Part shown: piece after piece, positions 44,601 through 51,844 of the stretch
Position numbering within the stretch: position 1 is the first letter of the stretch
Layout: each line of letters opens with the position of its first letter
Source of the DNA: Hyphomicrobiales bacterium
GTDB taxonomy: Bacteria; Pseudomonadota; Alphaproteobacteria; Rhodospirillales; JACKKN01
Assembly (NCBI GenBank): GCA_024236415.1
Contig: JACKKN010000013.1
Coordinates: 65,159-129,158, forward strand
DNA: 64,000 bases
Direction: 5' to 3'
The notes under the pieces: generated by a model
Databases searched by the model: none
Told to the model about the DNA's origin: nothing
What the model saw: the letters and a program-made list of their open reading frames with translations, nothing else
Position numbers and translations under genes: made by a program

Positions 44601-45824
44601 GCCGCCTTCGATTTCACCGTGCCGGCGCGGGCCTACCACCTGCAGTTCACGGTGCGGCGCGGCACCTGCCAGCCGGACCGCGGCGTCACCACCGGCTGCG
44701 CCGTCGTGTTCCGCAGCGGCGGCCACCTGGGCGAGACCCTGGAATCCTTCGGCACCGACCCGGCGCCGGCGGCGGGCACCGGCAAGGCGACGCCCGCCAC
44801 GGGCCCAGAAACGGGCACGGGCACGGGATCGGGCCCGGAAACCGTCGTCGGCGTGGCGGGCCTGGTCAAGGTGGAAACCAAGCCCGGCATCTACACCGTC
44901 TCGGTCAGCGGCGACCGCATCCGCGTCACCAAGACCGGGCCCATGTCGGGCAACCTGCAGAACGCCGGCATGCGCCTGACCGAGCAGGCCATGGGCGGCA
45001 CCGCGGCGGGCGACTTCGAGATCTACCTGCGCTATGACGGCGCCCGCATCGCCGGCTCCGGCCTGAACCAGATCGAGCTGCAGGCCACCTTCGAGGGCGG
45101 GCCGGTGTTCTTCGTCGTGCGCGACCGCGAGGGCCGGGGGTGCCACGTCTGGGCCCCGGGCCTGCGCGGCGACGCCCCGGGCGGCACCACGGGCACCCTG
45201 CGCATCGTGCGCCAGAACGGGCTGATCAGCGGCTACTGCGACATGAACCTGATCTGGTCCAACCGCATCGCGCAGCCGCTGAAGGACCTGCGCTTCGTGC
45301 TGCAGAACAACCTTGGTTCCAACGATCCCACCGACGTGACCTTCAGCGAGTTCCGCTTCAAACGCCTGGGCCCAGTGGGGGCGGCACAGGCCGGCACGGC
45401 CCGGGCCACCGCCACCCAGGCCGCCCTGACCGCCTTCACCTGGCACGGCATGGCCGAGGACCGGGTCGGCCAGTGGGGCAACGGCCGCCCCGACGGCACG
45501 CCCGACGGCCATTTCCGCCTGGGCCTGGACCTGCCCGCCGGCACGGCAATCACCAGCGTCGCCGTCTACAGCGCCGACAGCGCCGGCCGGAAGGCCGGCG
45601 GCCATGTCTGGCACAGCGGCAATTCCAGCTACTGGATGCTGGGCCTGGTGCGCGACGGGCGCCAGCTCAATCCGTCCCACGTGCCCGGCCTGGGCACCTT
45701 CGCCGGCGCCGTGACGCTGGACCTGTTCGCCAACTCGTCGGGAATCTTCCGGGCCGGCCAGACATTCCTGGTCGAGGCCACCCTGGGCGACGGCCGGGTG
45801 CTGCACAGCACCCTGCGGCTGTAG
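35667..45824 (+). CDS. Giant exported multidomain protein with Ig/PKD-like, discoidin-like and SUEL-lectin-like modules
   Basis: The 3,385-residue protein starts at an ATG preceded by GGGGACGAGGAG and has a signal peptide (FLAVLVAWTLPAAA-DT). An N-terminal beta module (about 25-105) is followed by a long helical region to about 1150. A CnaB-like module (about 1165-1235), several Ig/PKD-like repeats to about 1430 and again about 1665-1990, and a Cys-rich stretch (about 1551-1585) come next. TPR-like helices (about 2050-2180), a discoidin-like domain (about 2307-2430) and a SUEL-lectin-like domain with conserved Cys (about 2752-2847) flanked by duplicated beta modules follow. The end is a ConA-lectin-like region (about 3070-3240) and a C-terminal beta domain. 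Carbohydrate binding or adhesion is the best inference. A small membrane protein gene follows two bases later. Confidence 0.88.
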   Translation: MPVSVNRVVWFLAVLVAWTLPAAADTVLVPDRPRVAVGDTVGITLRADGLPTGVRWLVTRELQLVGSNDSRALVKGVAPGAGRVLADVGGALVQADITVTAKDDKDSDTGLSGPELQRLTSTQRTMAQWMYEARRALAGGEPEGAVAKRFFDKVATLGLDAPMVELNRLKTRLTEVGLADAALGDKFGGGGTPVEKALLVHRRQVTLEAIRGAVRRVAGRFGSDAVGSVFLAKIGKWAVQNPEMFVLAGDIDFSFVGARPEVILALRDAFADIIKTATGLDMVAIDSVATAHGFAELMVYMGIQGRKFADDAMMAMDHGVERIDFANPDSVGTDGAEAVSGRQALMETVLEQAALRYRDSPHEATSRDLAARLESTWNDRRGQTVEPMLSMEMVRHLQKDIVANVDVFTALDVVKKGSKYLRRSNDQITGDLGLGAADPAWAEFARQVDEMAKTATGSDMARFIHDGLARLGAPGLFEMRVVDGRAELDVAPGGAEAFLAKVQEMIWKNVSNGLDTRIAGLTDAFNVRGAAAGPGTPDDLRPERLADTLRMLAAGLEAMKADATPVPVDILRKVSALTKLIEGHAGQRAFALPPAELEKIRELLQDAAAHNDALLLRMGAVVGHIDTWLVRNYDALARKAPAGTALTLADAKIDALNSVLDILDDTTLGALRDRGVIALDLGTDPATGKRRAIVASFPRIAAINQRLNQSILGRLGNNTAFKAFNLAQECDAYYAALTQAATPGEALQNLSAEIFRRRVPGGGAAEALYMGNYLRAGVEVVYMIFPPLAVPEGLYGLAQSMYDAGYRAWWNAELELLIDGLYAEAVFVDGEDGAPHLRSVVYNGNLYARDELLQARAFLLDEGLDQTLANNLRQADPFLQTLEELQKHGAAGEKVVAHFQKQARERWIQIKREFVHHLVEKLEKRRAAEVAEATGKLPALYGELMAAADELAIRDQVEAALAEEWDTGGLTDFGNRLRNAWRTGVWGGPRTESESTRGAVIIMRMREAYRTVLAARDALEADAAGIANRYGLPTQPREQHGQRLLTGIVFLNGHDDHDLAAIRPWKGAVGRITAAVEQELGAIKTQYGAKPDLDSDLDRRTAGWIAVEDLWLRALKTMKVPAVSAASFRRAAETRQASRDKLVREFRARYAGATGTASVRVLEEADGAPPIATAAVTLRVGDEARRADHRGGGLYELSGLDPGTYPVEVRAEGFTSASGQVTVPDPDAAAAPAVPTLRLRRLGGDNLLVEIQVDPADGRIRDRGDEGVARLAAQVTPLADSGRLSYQWVVGAEVLAQGAGVDAIDFRGEGRAGQTVTVDLVVVDEKGREGRAQAQVTVTSIDPLVVTLAPHRAEIGDDESETLEVTAPLDPGVTYRWQVRDGARVLVDKEWDRRFVINGPEYAGRELTVTVDATAPDGRAGRTETRIKVRGPAVASDEPDKDDGGAQRPGRRKSSASDGPDTAAIAAALAAGDWRALSDMQDKEQSREDRFDDVAAYEARLKPIFDALETLKQERLAWALAWKDYVNALEGADWTAWKAVLAAVEKKRTEVALACGEKCPDRDDPCREACVDKSYEFSEACIGDLDDRALAERQLIRRAQKEVHDRVLTLESAGYRSYRHWFEDAEDIAETYALPFPYPDPVVPRLDYRVDCATVDLPTAQKKKGDLTVRVQGPAGNVALGQAVSLTATVQGGKAPYAFAWAGAAGTGATATATVTRPGALEVVVTVADAAGKRGEGRLTLRTAGGRWQVAGAAAQVPYGGTANLAVQGPDLDGGDLRVVWQASPELAFARPTSGPAGTAVTWDRVGEVKLWCEIQKRDGGAYATLGECDQVTVQVAAPAFTLAFDPPDGAGFVGQDVRVLVVAEPPVPDELLDFRWISPESANRLEITPNAGEIAFRLRGTDPTALRVLARVPAHGDEIAQVEGTYTGRSYTVQARVRPPANPPMAWDAATGGLKPAPPGAHAVHDRISLTAELSGGPPPATVRWTWTVNPGTTLGNAQVQNPTVTRSEAGTVEAQVTARDGDGLELGRGQVTVTVVDPSPPTPTGADGEIRRVQADTLATRARAAADGGDLAAAAAAVDELRRLDPAAARPVAAQVAAKASDRGWQAVRDRDFPAALDDLRLARDLAPDNGIVAQRLAEADRFAPAWPRVEAEAARFDGEIAAHKVFTAQKTMLRMQDLQHDMPGGMANPLSRRVMSDFNAALADYNRFIAAQRANHDRLVADGDWAGVLENAAQTRTWELSPAEERNLASSEALARDRLRDERRTAQERGLPPGSRSLAKVTGNKGAQVNLPLRAGTVASLWIWITQPSEVTARGHPDSARIGEVQVFAGGRTVQPGRITAESDYGRGYSAAQAADGVTAYTYLNRGARGWTSALKEPGQATWLRLDFDPPVRPDRVVVTTAPSRPYQVHSLEVLGASGAEPVAEPPPQPARTAPDIAGTWYEDAPGTPHVVQVSQTGDRFTARCSYPSGGGTASWVMEGTIDGRGHLVAQLRHDNMPRSRPGAWQDRDMQLGDDGATLTGRASWSGGGHALTWRREGKAVAEPAKPPLPPGPATTPAPDGLRRTVALSRGWDQFNDPLGQGSVTWGAVTLSSGGIFFSATFELRGARPNHTYVAGVHFFEPPGTQAAVVGSFGGYKVGAERSRIRRESRTATTVGAWDFGKLTTDGRGDARAVFEFPVPARAYHLQFTVRVGACEPARGVTSGCATVFRSGGHLGETLESFGADLPADLPADGAKTAETPPPWGDKTPQQVGTYDGPGIRVRTGTYGGNCGAPFGNVTRHLAQACDGKDRCEYTIDYKVIGDPKYGCAKDYVAVWRCPDDDVWHSAGASPEAGFRKKVVLECAAAAAAATTAGGDGKAAPAVSAGRTAALTRGWDLFDEPLAQGAVTWRAATQAGGGIRFSATLELRGARPNHAYVAGVHFFEPSGAQAAVVESFGGYKVGAKRSRVTRDKRSATTVGAWDFGKLATDAQGNARAAFDFTVPARAYHLQFTVRRGTCQPDRGVTTGCAVVFRSGGHLGETLESFGTDPAPAAGTGKATPATGPETGTGTGSGPETVVGVAGLVKVETKPGIYTVSVSGDRIRVTKTGPMSGNLQNAGMRLTEQAMGGTAAGDFEIYLRYDGARIAGSGLNQIELQATFEGGPVFFVVRDREGRGCHVWAPGLRGDAPGGTTGTLRIVRQNGLISGYCDMNLIWSNRIAQPLKDLRFVLQNNLGSNDPTDVTFSEFRFKRLGPVGAAQAGTARATATQAALTAFTWHGMAEDRVGQWGNGRPDGTPDGHFRLGLDLPAGTAITSVAVYSADSAGRKAGGHVWHSGNSSYWMLGLVRDGRQLNPSHVPGLGTFAGAVTLDLFANSSGIFRAGQTFLVEATLGDGRVLHSTLRL
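43359..43851 (+). repeat. Duplicated beta module, copy 1 (second giant protein)
   Basis: This encodes about 165 residues (about 2565-2729) from a LSRGWDQFNDPLGQG start to a GGHLGETLESFG end. It is closely matched by the copy at 44271-44757, with long identical stretches such as GARPNH-YVAGVHFFEP, ATTVGAWDFGKL and PARAYHLQFTVR. Confidence 0.85.
44271..44757 (+). repeat. Duplicated beta module, copy 2 (second giant protein)
   Basis: Second copy (about residues 2869-3031) of the module at 43359, separated from it by the SUEL-lectin-like domain. Similarity is high at both protein and DNA level, which points to a fairly recent internal duplication. Confidence 0.85.
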
Positions 45825-45826
45825 CC

Positions 45827-46390
45827 ATGGGCGGCGCCGGCGACCGGCTGGTCTGGGAGGTGGACATCCCGCTGGCCACCAATCCCCTGATCCTGGGCGC
45901 CTGGGCCAAGGCACTGGCGGCCACCCTGGTCCTCTGCCTGGCCATCACCGTGCCGGTGTTCCTGTTCGCCGACGCGGCGCAGGTGCTGCCGCGCCTGGCC
46001 GGGATCCTGATCCTGGGCATCCTCGGCCTGGGGATCCTGGGGATCGTCATCATGGCGGCCGTGTTCGGCAACCGCTTCCGCGCCCGGTTCACCCTGGACG
46101 ACCGCGGAATCCTGTACGAGGGAATCGACAGTCGCGCCCGCGCCCTGGCGCGCCTGACCGTGGTCGCCGGCAGCCTGGGCGGCAACCCCCGCACCGCGGG
46201 CGCCGGCATGCTGGCCATGGCCGGCGAGACCGTGGGCCTGTCCTGGGACGACGTGCGCGCGGTGCGCGCCCATCCGCGCCGCCGCGCCCTGGTGCTGCGC
46301 AACGCCTGGCGCGACGTGCTGCACGTCTACTGCACGGCCGACAACTACGACCGGGTCCGCGCCCGCATCGAGGGCGCGGTCACATCCTAG
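45827..46390 (+). CDS. Small two-helix membrane protein with a C-terminal PH-like domain
   Basis: The 187-residue protein has two hydrophobic helices: ALAATLVLCLAITVPVFLFA (about 30-50) and LAGILILGILGLGILGIVIMAAVF (about 57-80). A soluble beta-rich part follows (RARFTLDDRGILYEGIDSR, LSWDDVRAVRAHPRRRALVLRNAWRDVLHVYC) that resembles bacterial PH-like domains found after paired helices. The start lies two bases after the stop of the giant gene, so the two are almost certainly cotranscribed. It overlaps the convergent oxidoreductase gene by four bases. No specific function was recognised. Confidence 0.8.
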   Translation: MGGAGDRLVWEVDIPLATNPLILGAWAKALAATLVLCLAITVPVFLFADAAQVLPRLAGILILGILGLGILGIVIMAAVFGNRFRARFTLDDRGILYEGIDSRARALARLTVVAGSLGGNPRTAGAGMLAMAGETVGLSWDDVRAVRAHPRRRALVLRNAWRDVLHVYCTADNYDRVRARIEGAVTS

Positions 46391-47367
46391 GGTTCCAGGA
46401 TGGTGGACCCGGTGGTGCGCCGCGCCTCCAGGTCGGCGTGGGCGCGCGCCGCCTCGGCCAGGGGGTAGCGCTGGTTGATCTCCACCCGCAGCACCCCGTC
46501 GGCGATCAGGCCGAACAGGTCGGCCGCCGTCTCGGCGCGGTAGGCCGGGTCGCGCACGAACAGGCGCAGGCCGCCCCGGGTCACGTTCAGGGCCTTGGCC
46601 GCCAGGCGCGCCGTGTCCAGGGGCGGTACCGGGCCCGAGGACTGGCCGTAGCTGACCATCCAGCCGCGCTCGGCCAGGGCGTCCAGGCCGCGCGCGAAGG
46701 TGTCCCGGCCGACGGCGTCGTAGACCACGTCGACCCCGCGGCCGCCGGTCAGGTCCAGGGCCGCGGCGGCGAAGTCGATCTCGCGGTACGGGATCGGGTG
46801 GTCGCAGCCGCGGGCGGCGGCCAGGGCCGCCTTTTGCGCACTGCCCACGGTGCCCAGCACCGTCGCCCCCAGGTGCTTGGCCCACTGGCACAGCAGCAGC
46901 CCCACCCCGCCGGCGGCGGCGTGCACCAGCACCGTGTCGCCGGGCTTCACCCGGTACAGCTCGCGGACCAGGTAGCGCGCGGTCAGGCCCTGCAGGGTGG
47001 CGGCGGCGGCGGTCTCGTCCGCGGTGCGGTCGTCCAGCCGGATCAGGCGGTCGGCGGCAATGGTCCGCCGCGTGGCGTAGCTGCCCAGGACCATGCAGTA
47101 GGACACCCGGTCGCCGACGGCGAAATCCGCAACCCCGGCACCCACCTCCTCGACCACCCCGGCGCCCTCCATGCCCAGGACCACCGGCAGGGCCGGCAGG
47201 GGATAGGCGCCCGCGCGCTGGTTGACGTCGATGTAGTTCAGGCCCACGGCGGTGTGGCGCACCACGACCTGGCCGGGCCCGGGGTCGGCAAGGTCCACGT
47301 CCTCCCAGCGCATGACGCCGGGACCGCCGGTTTCGTGGATGCGCATGGCCTTGGCGTGCCGTGTCAT
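46387..47367 (-). CDS. Quinone oxidoreductase-like zinc-independent MDR protein
   Basis: The 326-residue enzyme has an ATG preceded by GGGAGGG. It has the MDR fold of NADPH:quinone reductases (QOR/Qor1): GLNYIDVNQRAGAYPLPALPVVLGMEGAG near the N-terminus, then the NADPH-binding VLVHAAAGGVGLLLCQWAKHLGATVLGTVGS. No catalytic zinc cysteines are present at the usual positions. It reduces quinones or enones with NADPH. It is a single gene, convergent with the membrane protein gene and divergent from the DAHP synthase gene. Confidence 0.93.
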   Translation of the reverse strand: MTRHAKAMRIHETGGPGVMRWEDVDLADPGPGQVVVRHTAVGLNYIDVNQRAGAYPLPALPVVLGMEGAGVVEEVGAGVADFAVGDRVSYCMVLGSYATRRTIAADRLIRLDDRTADETAAAATLQGLTARYLVRELYRVKPGDTVLVHAAAGGVGLLLCQWAKHLGATVLGTVGSAQKAALAAARGCDHPIPYREIDFAAAALDLTGGRGVDVVYDAVGRDTFARGLDALAERGWMVSYGQSSGPVPPLDTARLAAKALNVTRGGLRLFVRDPAYRAETAADLFGLIADGVLRVEINQRYPLAEAARAHADLEARRTTGSTILEP

Positions 47368-47602
47368 GGTCCCTCCCTTCCCGGCCCTTCCCTGGCGCCG
47401 TGGGGTTTCTGCCCCGCCGCCGGGCATCATACCAGGGCCGCCGGCGGTCCACATCCCGGATCGCCCGCGGACCCCCGTTTTGGCCGGTCCCGGCTGGTAC
47501 AATACCGGCCAAGCACGCCCGAAAACGCGGGTTTTCCTGGAAAACGGCGGCGAGAAGGCGTATAGGCGTTTTTTTGCAATGGCGAAGGATACGAGGTTCG
47601 GC

Positions 47603-48982
47603 ATGGCCGAGAAGTGGACGCCGCACAGTTGGCGGACCAAACCCATCGAGAAGGTGCCGGTTTACCCGGACGCGGACGCCCTGGCCGAGGTCGAGGCGCG
47701 CCTGCGCCGCTATCCGCCCCTGGTGTTCGCCGGCGAGGCGCGCAACCTGAAGCAACAGCTGGCCGACGTGGCCGAGGGCCGCGCCTTCCTGCTGCAGGGC
47801 GGCGACTGCGCCGAGAGCTTCGCCGAGTTCCACGCCGACAACATCCGCGACACCTTCCGGGTGATGCTGCAGATGGCCGTGGTGCTGACCTATGGCGCCG
47901 CCCTGCCGGTGGTCAAGGTGGGCCGCATGGCCGGCCAGTACGCCAAGCCGCGGTCCTCGGACACCGAGACCATCGACGGCGTCACCCTGACCAGCTACCG
48001 CGGCGACTGCGTGAACGGCATGGAGTTCACCCCCGAGGCCCGGACCCCGGACCCGCAGCGCCTGTTGCGCGCCCACAGCCAGTCGGCCATGACGCTCAAC
48101 CTGCTGCGCGCCTTCGCCCAGGGCGGGTACGCCGACCTGCAGAAGGTGCACCGCTGGAACCTGGGTTTCGTCGCCGACAGCCCGCAGACGGAACGCTACG
48201 CCGACCTGGCCAACCGCCTGGACGAGACCCTGGCGTTCATGCGCGCCTGCGGCCTCAGCGACGTGCCGCAGATCCACGAGACCGACTTCTTCACCTCGCA
48301 CGAGGCCCTGCTGCTGAACTACGAGGAGTGCCTGACCCGCGTCGACAGCCTGACCGGCGACTGGTACGACACCTCGGCCCACCTGCTGTGGATCGGCGAG
48401 CGCACGCGCCAGCCGGACCACGCCCACGTGGAGTTCATGCGCGGCATCGCCAACCCCATCGCCTGCAAGGCCGGGCCGGCCATGACCCCCGACGACCTGC
48501 TGGGCCTGATCGACGTGCTGAACCCGCGCAACGAGGCCGGACGCCTGACCATCATCGCCCGCATGGGCGCCGACAAGGTGGAGGCCCGGCTGCCGGCCCT
48601 GATCCGCGCCGTGCAGCGCGAGGGGCGCAAGGTGGTCTGGGCCTGCGACCCCATGCACGCCAACATGGTCCGCAGCTCGACCGGCTACAAGACGCGGCCG
48701 TTCGACCGCATCCTGTCCGAAGTGCGCGGGTTCTTCGCCGTGCACAAGGCCGAGGGTACCTATGCCGGCGGCGTGCACTTCGAGATGACCGGCCAGGACG
48801 TGACCGAGTGCGTGGGCGGGGCCAAGGCCATCACCGAGGCCCACCTGAGCGACCGCTACCACACCCACTGCGACCCGCGCCTGAACGCCGAACAGGCCCT
48901 GGAACTGGCGTTCCTGATCGCCGAGTCCCTGAAGGACGACCGTAGCAAGGAGAACGGCAGCGCCGTCGCCGCGGCCCGCTGA
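47603..48982 (+). CDS. aroG: Class II 3-deoxy-7-phosphoheptulonate (DAHP) synthase
   Basis: The 459-residue enzyme condenses phosphoenolpyruvate and erythrose 4-phosphate in the first step of the shikimate pathway. Family motifs include KWTPHSWRTKP at the start, FLLQGGDCAESF, KVGRMAGQYAKPRS, YRGDCVNG, RTRQPDHAHVEFMRGI, VWACDPMHANMVRS, and HFEMTGQDVTECVGGA, which supplies metal-binding residues. The ATG at 47603 has a GAGG box and matches family starts; an ATG at 47579 lacks a ribosome site. The symbol follows common usage; class II enzymes are named inconsistently. Confidence 0.94.
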   Translation: MAEKWTPHSWRTKPIEKVPVYPDADALAEVEARLRRYPPLVFAGEARNLKQQLADVAEGRAFLLQGGDCAESFAEFHADNIRDTFRVMLQMAVVLTYGAALPVVKVGRMAGQYAKPRSSDTETIDGVTLTSYRGDCVNGMEFTPEARTPDPQRLLRAHSQSAMTLNLLRAFAQGGYADLQKVHRWNLGFVADSPQTERYADLANRLDETLAFMRACGLSDVPQIHETDFFTSHEALLLNYEECLTRVDSLTGDWYDTSAHLLWIGERTRQPDHAHVEFMRGIANPIACKAGPAMTPDDLLGLIDVLNPRNEAGRLTIIARMGADKVEARLPALIRAVQREGRKVVWACDPMHANMVRSSTGYKTRPFDRILSEVRGFFAVHKAEGTYAGGVHFEMTGQDVTECVGGAKAITEAHLSDRYHTHCDPRLNAEQALELAFLIAESLKDDRSKENGSAVAAAR

Positions 48983-48992
48983 GCATCGCCCG

Positions 48993-50153
48993 ATGACCGA
49001 CACGCCCGCGCCCGAGGGGTCCCGCCCGGTTCCCTGGCCCTCCGATGACCAGGTCAGCCGCTGGACCGACCGCTATTTCGTCAAGACGCGCCTGACCATC
49101 GAGCGTTTCGGCGACATGCCGGTGACCTATGCCGTGTTCATGCGCCGGCCGGTCATCTGCGCGCCGCGGCTGATGGTCGACTGGATGCAGGCCATCGCCG
49201 CGGCCCGCGGCGTCGAATTCCAGATCCAGATGAACTACCAGGAAGGCGACTGGATTGGCGCCGGCGAGCCGATCATGTACATCACCGGCCCGTTCTCCAA
49301 GCTGGTGGACCTGGAAACCCTGTACCTGCAGAAGCTGGGCCCCGTCTGCGTCGCCGCCTACAACGCCTTCACCATGTGCATGGACCTGCCCCGGGTGGCC
49401 TTCCTGGCCATGGACGCGCGCCACTGCGCCGGCACCGAGATGGCCGAGATGATGGCCTACGCCGCCGCCGTGGGCTCGCAGGCGGCGCAGCGCGAGTTCG
49501 GCGCCGTGGGCTTCGTCGGCAACGCCACCGACGCCACCGCCCACTATTTCGGCAACGATCGCGGCCTGGGCACCATGCCCCACGCCCTGATCGGGTACGC
49601 CGGGTCCACCCTGCGCGCCGCCGAGATGTACGTGGAGGCCTTCCCCGACCAGCCGCTGGTGGTGCTGGTGGACTATTACGGCCGCGAGGTCACCGACGCC
49701 CTGGCCGTGTGCCGCCGCTTCCCCGAGCTGGCCGAGGCCGGACGGGTCAGCGTGCGGCTGGACACCCACGGCGGCCGCTTCGTCGAGGGCCTGGACCCGC
49801 AGCAGTCCTACGCCGTGCTGGACCGTCACGCGCCGCTGGCCATCCGCCGCTACCGCAGCGACGCCGACCTGCGCTACCTGACCGGCACCGGGGTGTCGGC
49901 GGCGGCCATCTTCCACATGCGCGAGAAGCTGGACGACGCCGGGTTCCCGGGGGTGCGCATCGTCGCCTCGTCGGGCTTCGACTTCTTCAAGTGCAAGGTC
50001 ATGGCCGAGATCGGCGCCCCCATCGACACCATCGGCACCGGGTCCTTCCTGCCCGACCGCTGGCGCGAGAGCTATGCCACCGCCGACATCGTCGACTACG
50101 ACGGCGTGCCCTCGGTCAAGGTGGGGCGCGAATTCCTGCTGCGCCGGAAATAG
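48993..50153 (+). CDS. Nicotinate phosphoribosyltransferase-like protein
   Basis: The 386-residue protein matches the alphaproteobacterial nicotinate phosphoribosyltransferase family. It has the type II phosphoribosyltransferase barrel elements DRYFVKTRLTIERFGD, a Cys/His region LAMDARHCAGTEMAEM, VGNATDATAHYFG, VSVRLDTHGGRFVEG, and IVASSGFDFFKCKVM followed by the phosphate-binding-like DTIGTGSFLP. It would make nicotinate mononucleotide from nicotinate and PRPP. The NAD synthetase gene follows 17 bases downstream, which supports an NAD-salvage role. It lies ten bases after the DAHP synthase stop. Confidence 0.88.
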   Translation: MTDTPAPEGSRPVPWPSDDQVSRWTDRYFVKTRLTIERFGDMPVTYAVFMRRPVICAPRLMVDWMQAIAAARGVEFQIQMNYQEGDWIGAGEPIMYITGPFSKLVDLETLYLQKLGPVCVAAYNAFTMCMDLPRVAFLAMDARHCAGTEMAEMMAYAAAVGSQAAQREFGAVGFVGNATDATAHYFGNDRGLGTMPHALIGYAGSTLRAAEMYVEAFPDQPLVVLVDYYGREVTDALAVCRRFPELAEAGRVSVRLDTHGGRFVEGLDPQQSYAVLDRHAPLAIRRYRSDADLRYLTGTGVSAAAIFHMREKLDDAGFPGVRIVASSGFDFFKCKVMAEIGAPIDTIGTGSFLPDRWRESYATADIVDYDGVPSVKVGREFLLRRK

Positions 50154-50170
50154 GCGGCGCGCCCCCTTCC

Positions 50171-51826
50171 ATGACCGACACCCTGACCATCGCCCTGGCC
50201 CAGATGAACCCCACGGTGGGCGCCCTGGACGCCAACCTGGACCTGCTGCGCCGGGCCCGGGCCGAGGGCGCCGCCGCCGGCGCCGACGTGGTGGTGACCA
50301 CCGAGCTGGCGGTGGCCGGCTACCCGCCCGAGGACCTGGTGCTGAAGGGCGCCTTCCAGGACGGGGTCGAGGCGGCGGTGCGCGCCCTGGCGACCGAGAC
50401 CGGCGACGGCGGCCCGGCCCTGGTGATCGGCGCCCCCTGGCGGGTGGACGGGCGGCTCTACAACGCCGCCCTGGTGCTGGACGGCGGCGCCATCGCCGCC
50501 ACGGTGCTGAAGCACCACCTGCCCAATTACGGCGTGTTCGACGAGATCCGCGTGTTCTCGGCCGGCCCCCTGCCCGAACCCGTGATGGTGCGCGGCGTGG
50601 CCATGGGGCTGATGGTCTGCGAGGACATGTGGTTCCCCGACGTGGCCGCCGGCCTGGCCGAGGGCGGGGCCGAGATGCTGGTGGTGCCCAACGGCTCGCC
50701 CTACGAGGCCGACAAGCTGGACGAGCGCCTGACCCACGCCCGCGCCCGGGTGGCCGAGACCGGGCTGCCCCTGGTCTACGTCAACCAGGTGGGCGGCCAG
50801 GACGAGCTGGTGTTCGACGGCGGGTCGTTCGTGGTCGCCGCCGACGGCGCCGTGCGGGCGCGCATGGCGGACTGGGAGAGCGGCCTGACCGCCACCCGCT
50901 GGACCCGCGCCGGGGCCGGCTGGACCTGCGCCGAGGGCCCCCTGGCCCCGGTGGCCGAGCCCCTGGAATCCATCTACCGCGCCCTGGTCACGGGCATCCG
51001 CGACTACGTCGGCAAGAACCGCTTCCCCGGCGTCCTGATCGGCATGTCCGGCGGCATCGACAGCGCGCTCAGCGCCGCCGTGGCGGTGGACGCCCTGGGC
51101 CCGGACCGCGTGCACTGCGTGATGATGCCCTCGCCCTACACCTCCCAGGCCAGCCTGGACGACGCCGCCGACGCCGCCGGCCTGCTGGGCGTGCGCCTGG
51201 ACAGCATCGGCATCGAGCCGGCCATGCGGGCCTTCGACGCCATGCTGCGCGACCAGTTCACGGGGCGCAACGCCGACACCACCGAGGAGAACGTGCAGGC
51301 CCGCTCCCGCGGCATCACCCTGATGGCGCTGTCGAACAAGTTCGGGTACATGGTGCTCAGCACCGGCAACAAGTCCGAGATGTCGGTGGGCTATGCCACC
51401 CTGTACGGCGACATGTGCGGCGGCTACAACGTGCTGAAGGACGTGTACAAGACCACGGTCTTCGCCCTGGCCCGCTGGCGCAACGGCCACCGCCCCGCCG
51501 GCGCCCTGGGCCCGGCCGGCCCGGTGGTGCCCGAGGCCATCATCACCAAGCCGCCCACGGCCGAGCTGAAGCCCAACCAGACCGACCAGGACACCCTGCC
51601 CCCCTACGACGTGCTGGACGACATCCTGCACGGCCTGATCGAGGACGAGATGTCGCGCACCGAGATCGCGGCGCGGGGCCACGACCCGGAAACGGTGCAA
51701 CGGGTCTGGCGCCTGCTGGACCTGGCGGAGTATAAGAGGCGCCAGGCCCCGCCGGGGGTCAAGATCACCCGCCGCGCCTTCGGCCGCGACCGGCGCTATC
51801 CCATCACCAACGCCTTCAAGGGCTGA
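50171..51826 (+). CDS. nadE: Glutamine-dependent NAD(+) synthetase
   Basis: The 551-residue protein fuses an N-terminal nitrilase-type glutaminase (catalytic Glu45, Lys114 and Cys150 in LMVCEDMW) to a C-terminal NAD synthetase with the PP-loop SGGIDS (residues 293-298), SNKFGYMVLSTGNKSE and KPPTAELKPNQTDQDTLPPY. It amidates deamido-NAD with ammonia channelled from glutamine, the last step of NAD synthesis. Length is normal for the bacterial two-domain form of about 550 residues. It lies between the nicotinate phosphoribosyltransferase and cysS genes, with short gaps that imply a shared transcript. Confidence 0.96.
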   Translation: MTDTLTIALAQMNPTVGALDANLDLLRRARAEGAAAGADVVVTTELAVAGYPPEDLVLKGAFQDGVEAAVRALATETGDGGPALVIGAPWRVDGRLYNAALVLDGGAIAATVLKHHLPNYGVFDEIRVFSAGPLPEPVMVRGVAMGLMVCEDMWFPDVAAGLAEGGAEMLVVPNGSPYEADKLDERLTHARARVAETGLPLVYVNQVGGQDELVFDGGSFVVAADGAVRARMADWESGLTATRWTRAGAGWTCAEGPLAPVAEPLESIYRALVTGIRDYVGKNRFPGVLIGMSGGIDSALSAAVAVDALGPDRVHCVMMPSPYTSQASLDDAADAAGLLGVRLDSIGIEPAMRAFDAMLRDQFTGRNADTTEENVQARSRGITLMALSNKFGYMVLSTGNKSEMSVGYATLYGDMCGGYNVLKDVYKTTVFALARWRNGHRPAGALGPAGPVVPEAIITKPPTAELKPNQTDQDTLPPYDVLDDILHGLIEDEMSRTEIAARGHDPETVQRVWRLLDLAEYKRRQAPPGVKITRRAFGRDRRYPITNAFKG

Positions 51827-51844
51827 CCCGGGGGCCGACGAGCC

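Noticed and set aside
47498..47503. TACAAT as a -10 box for the DAHP synthase gene
   Set aside because: No -35 element at proper spacing, so it is not listed as a promoter.
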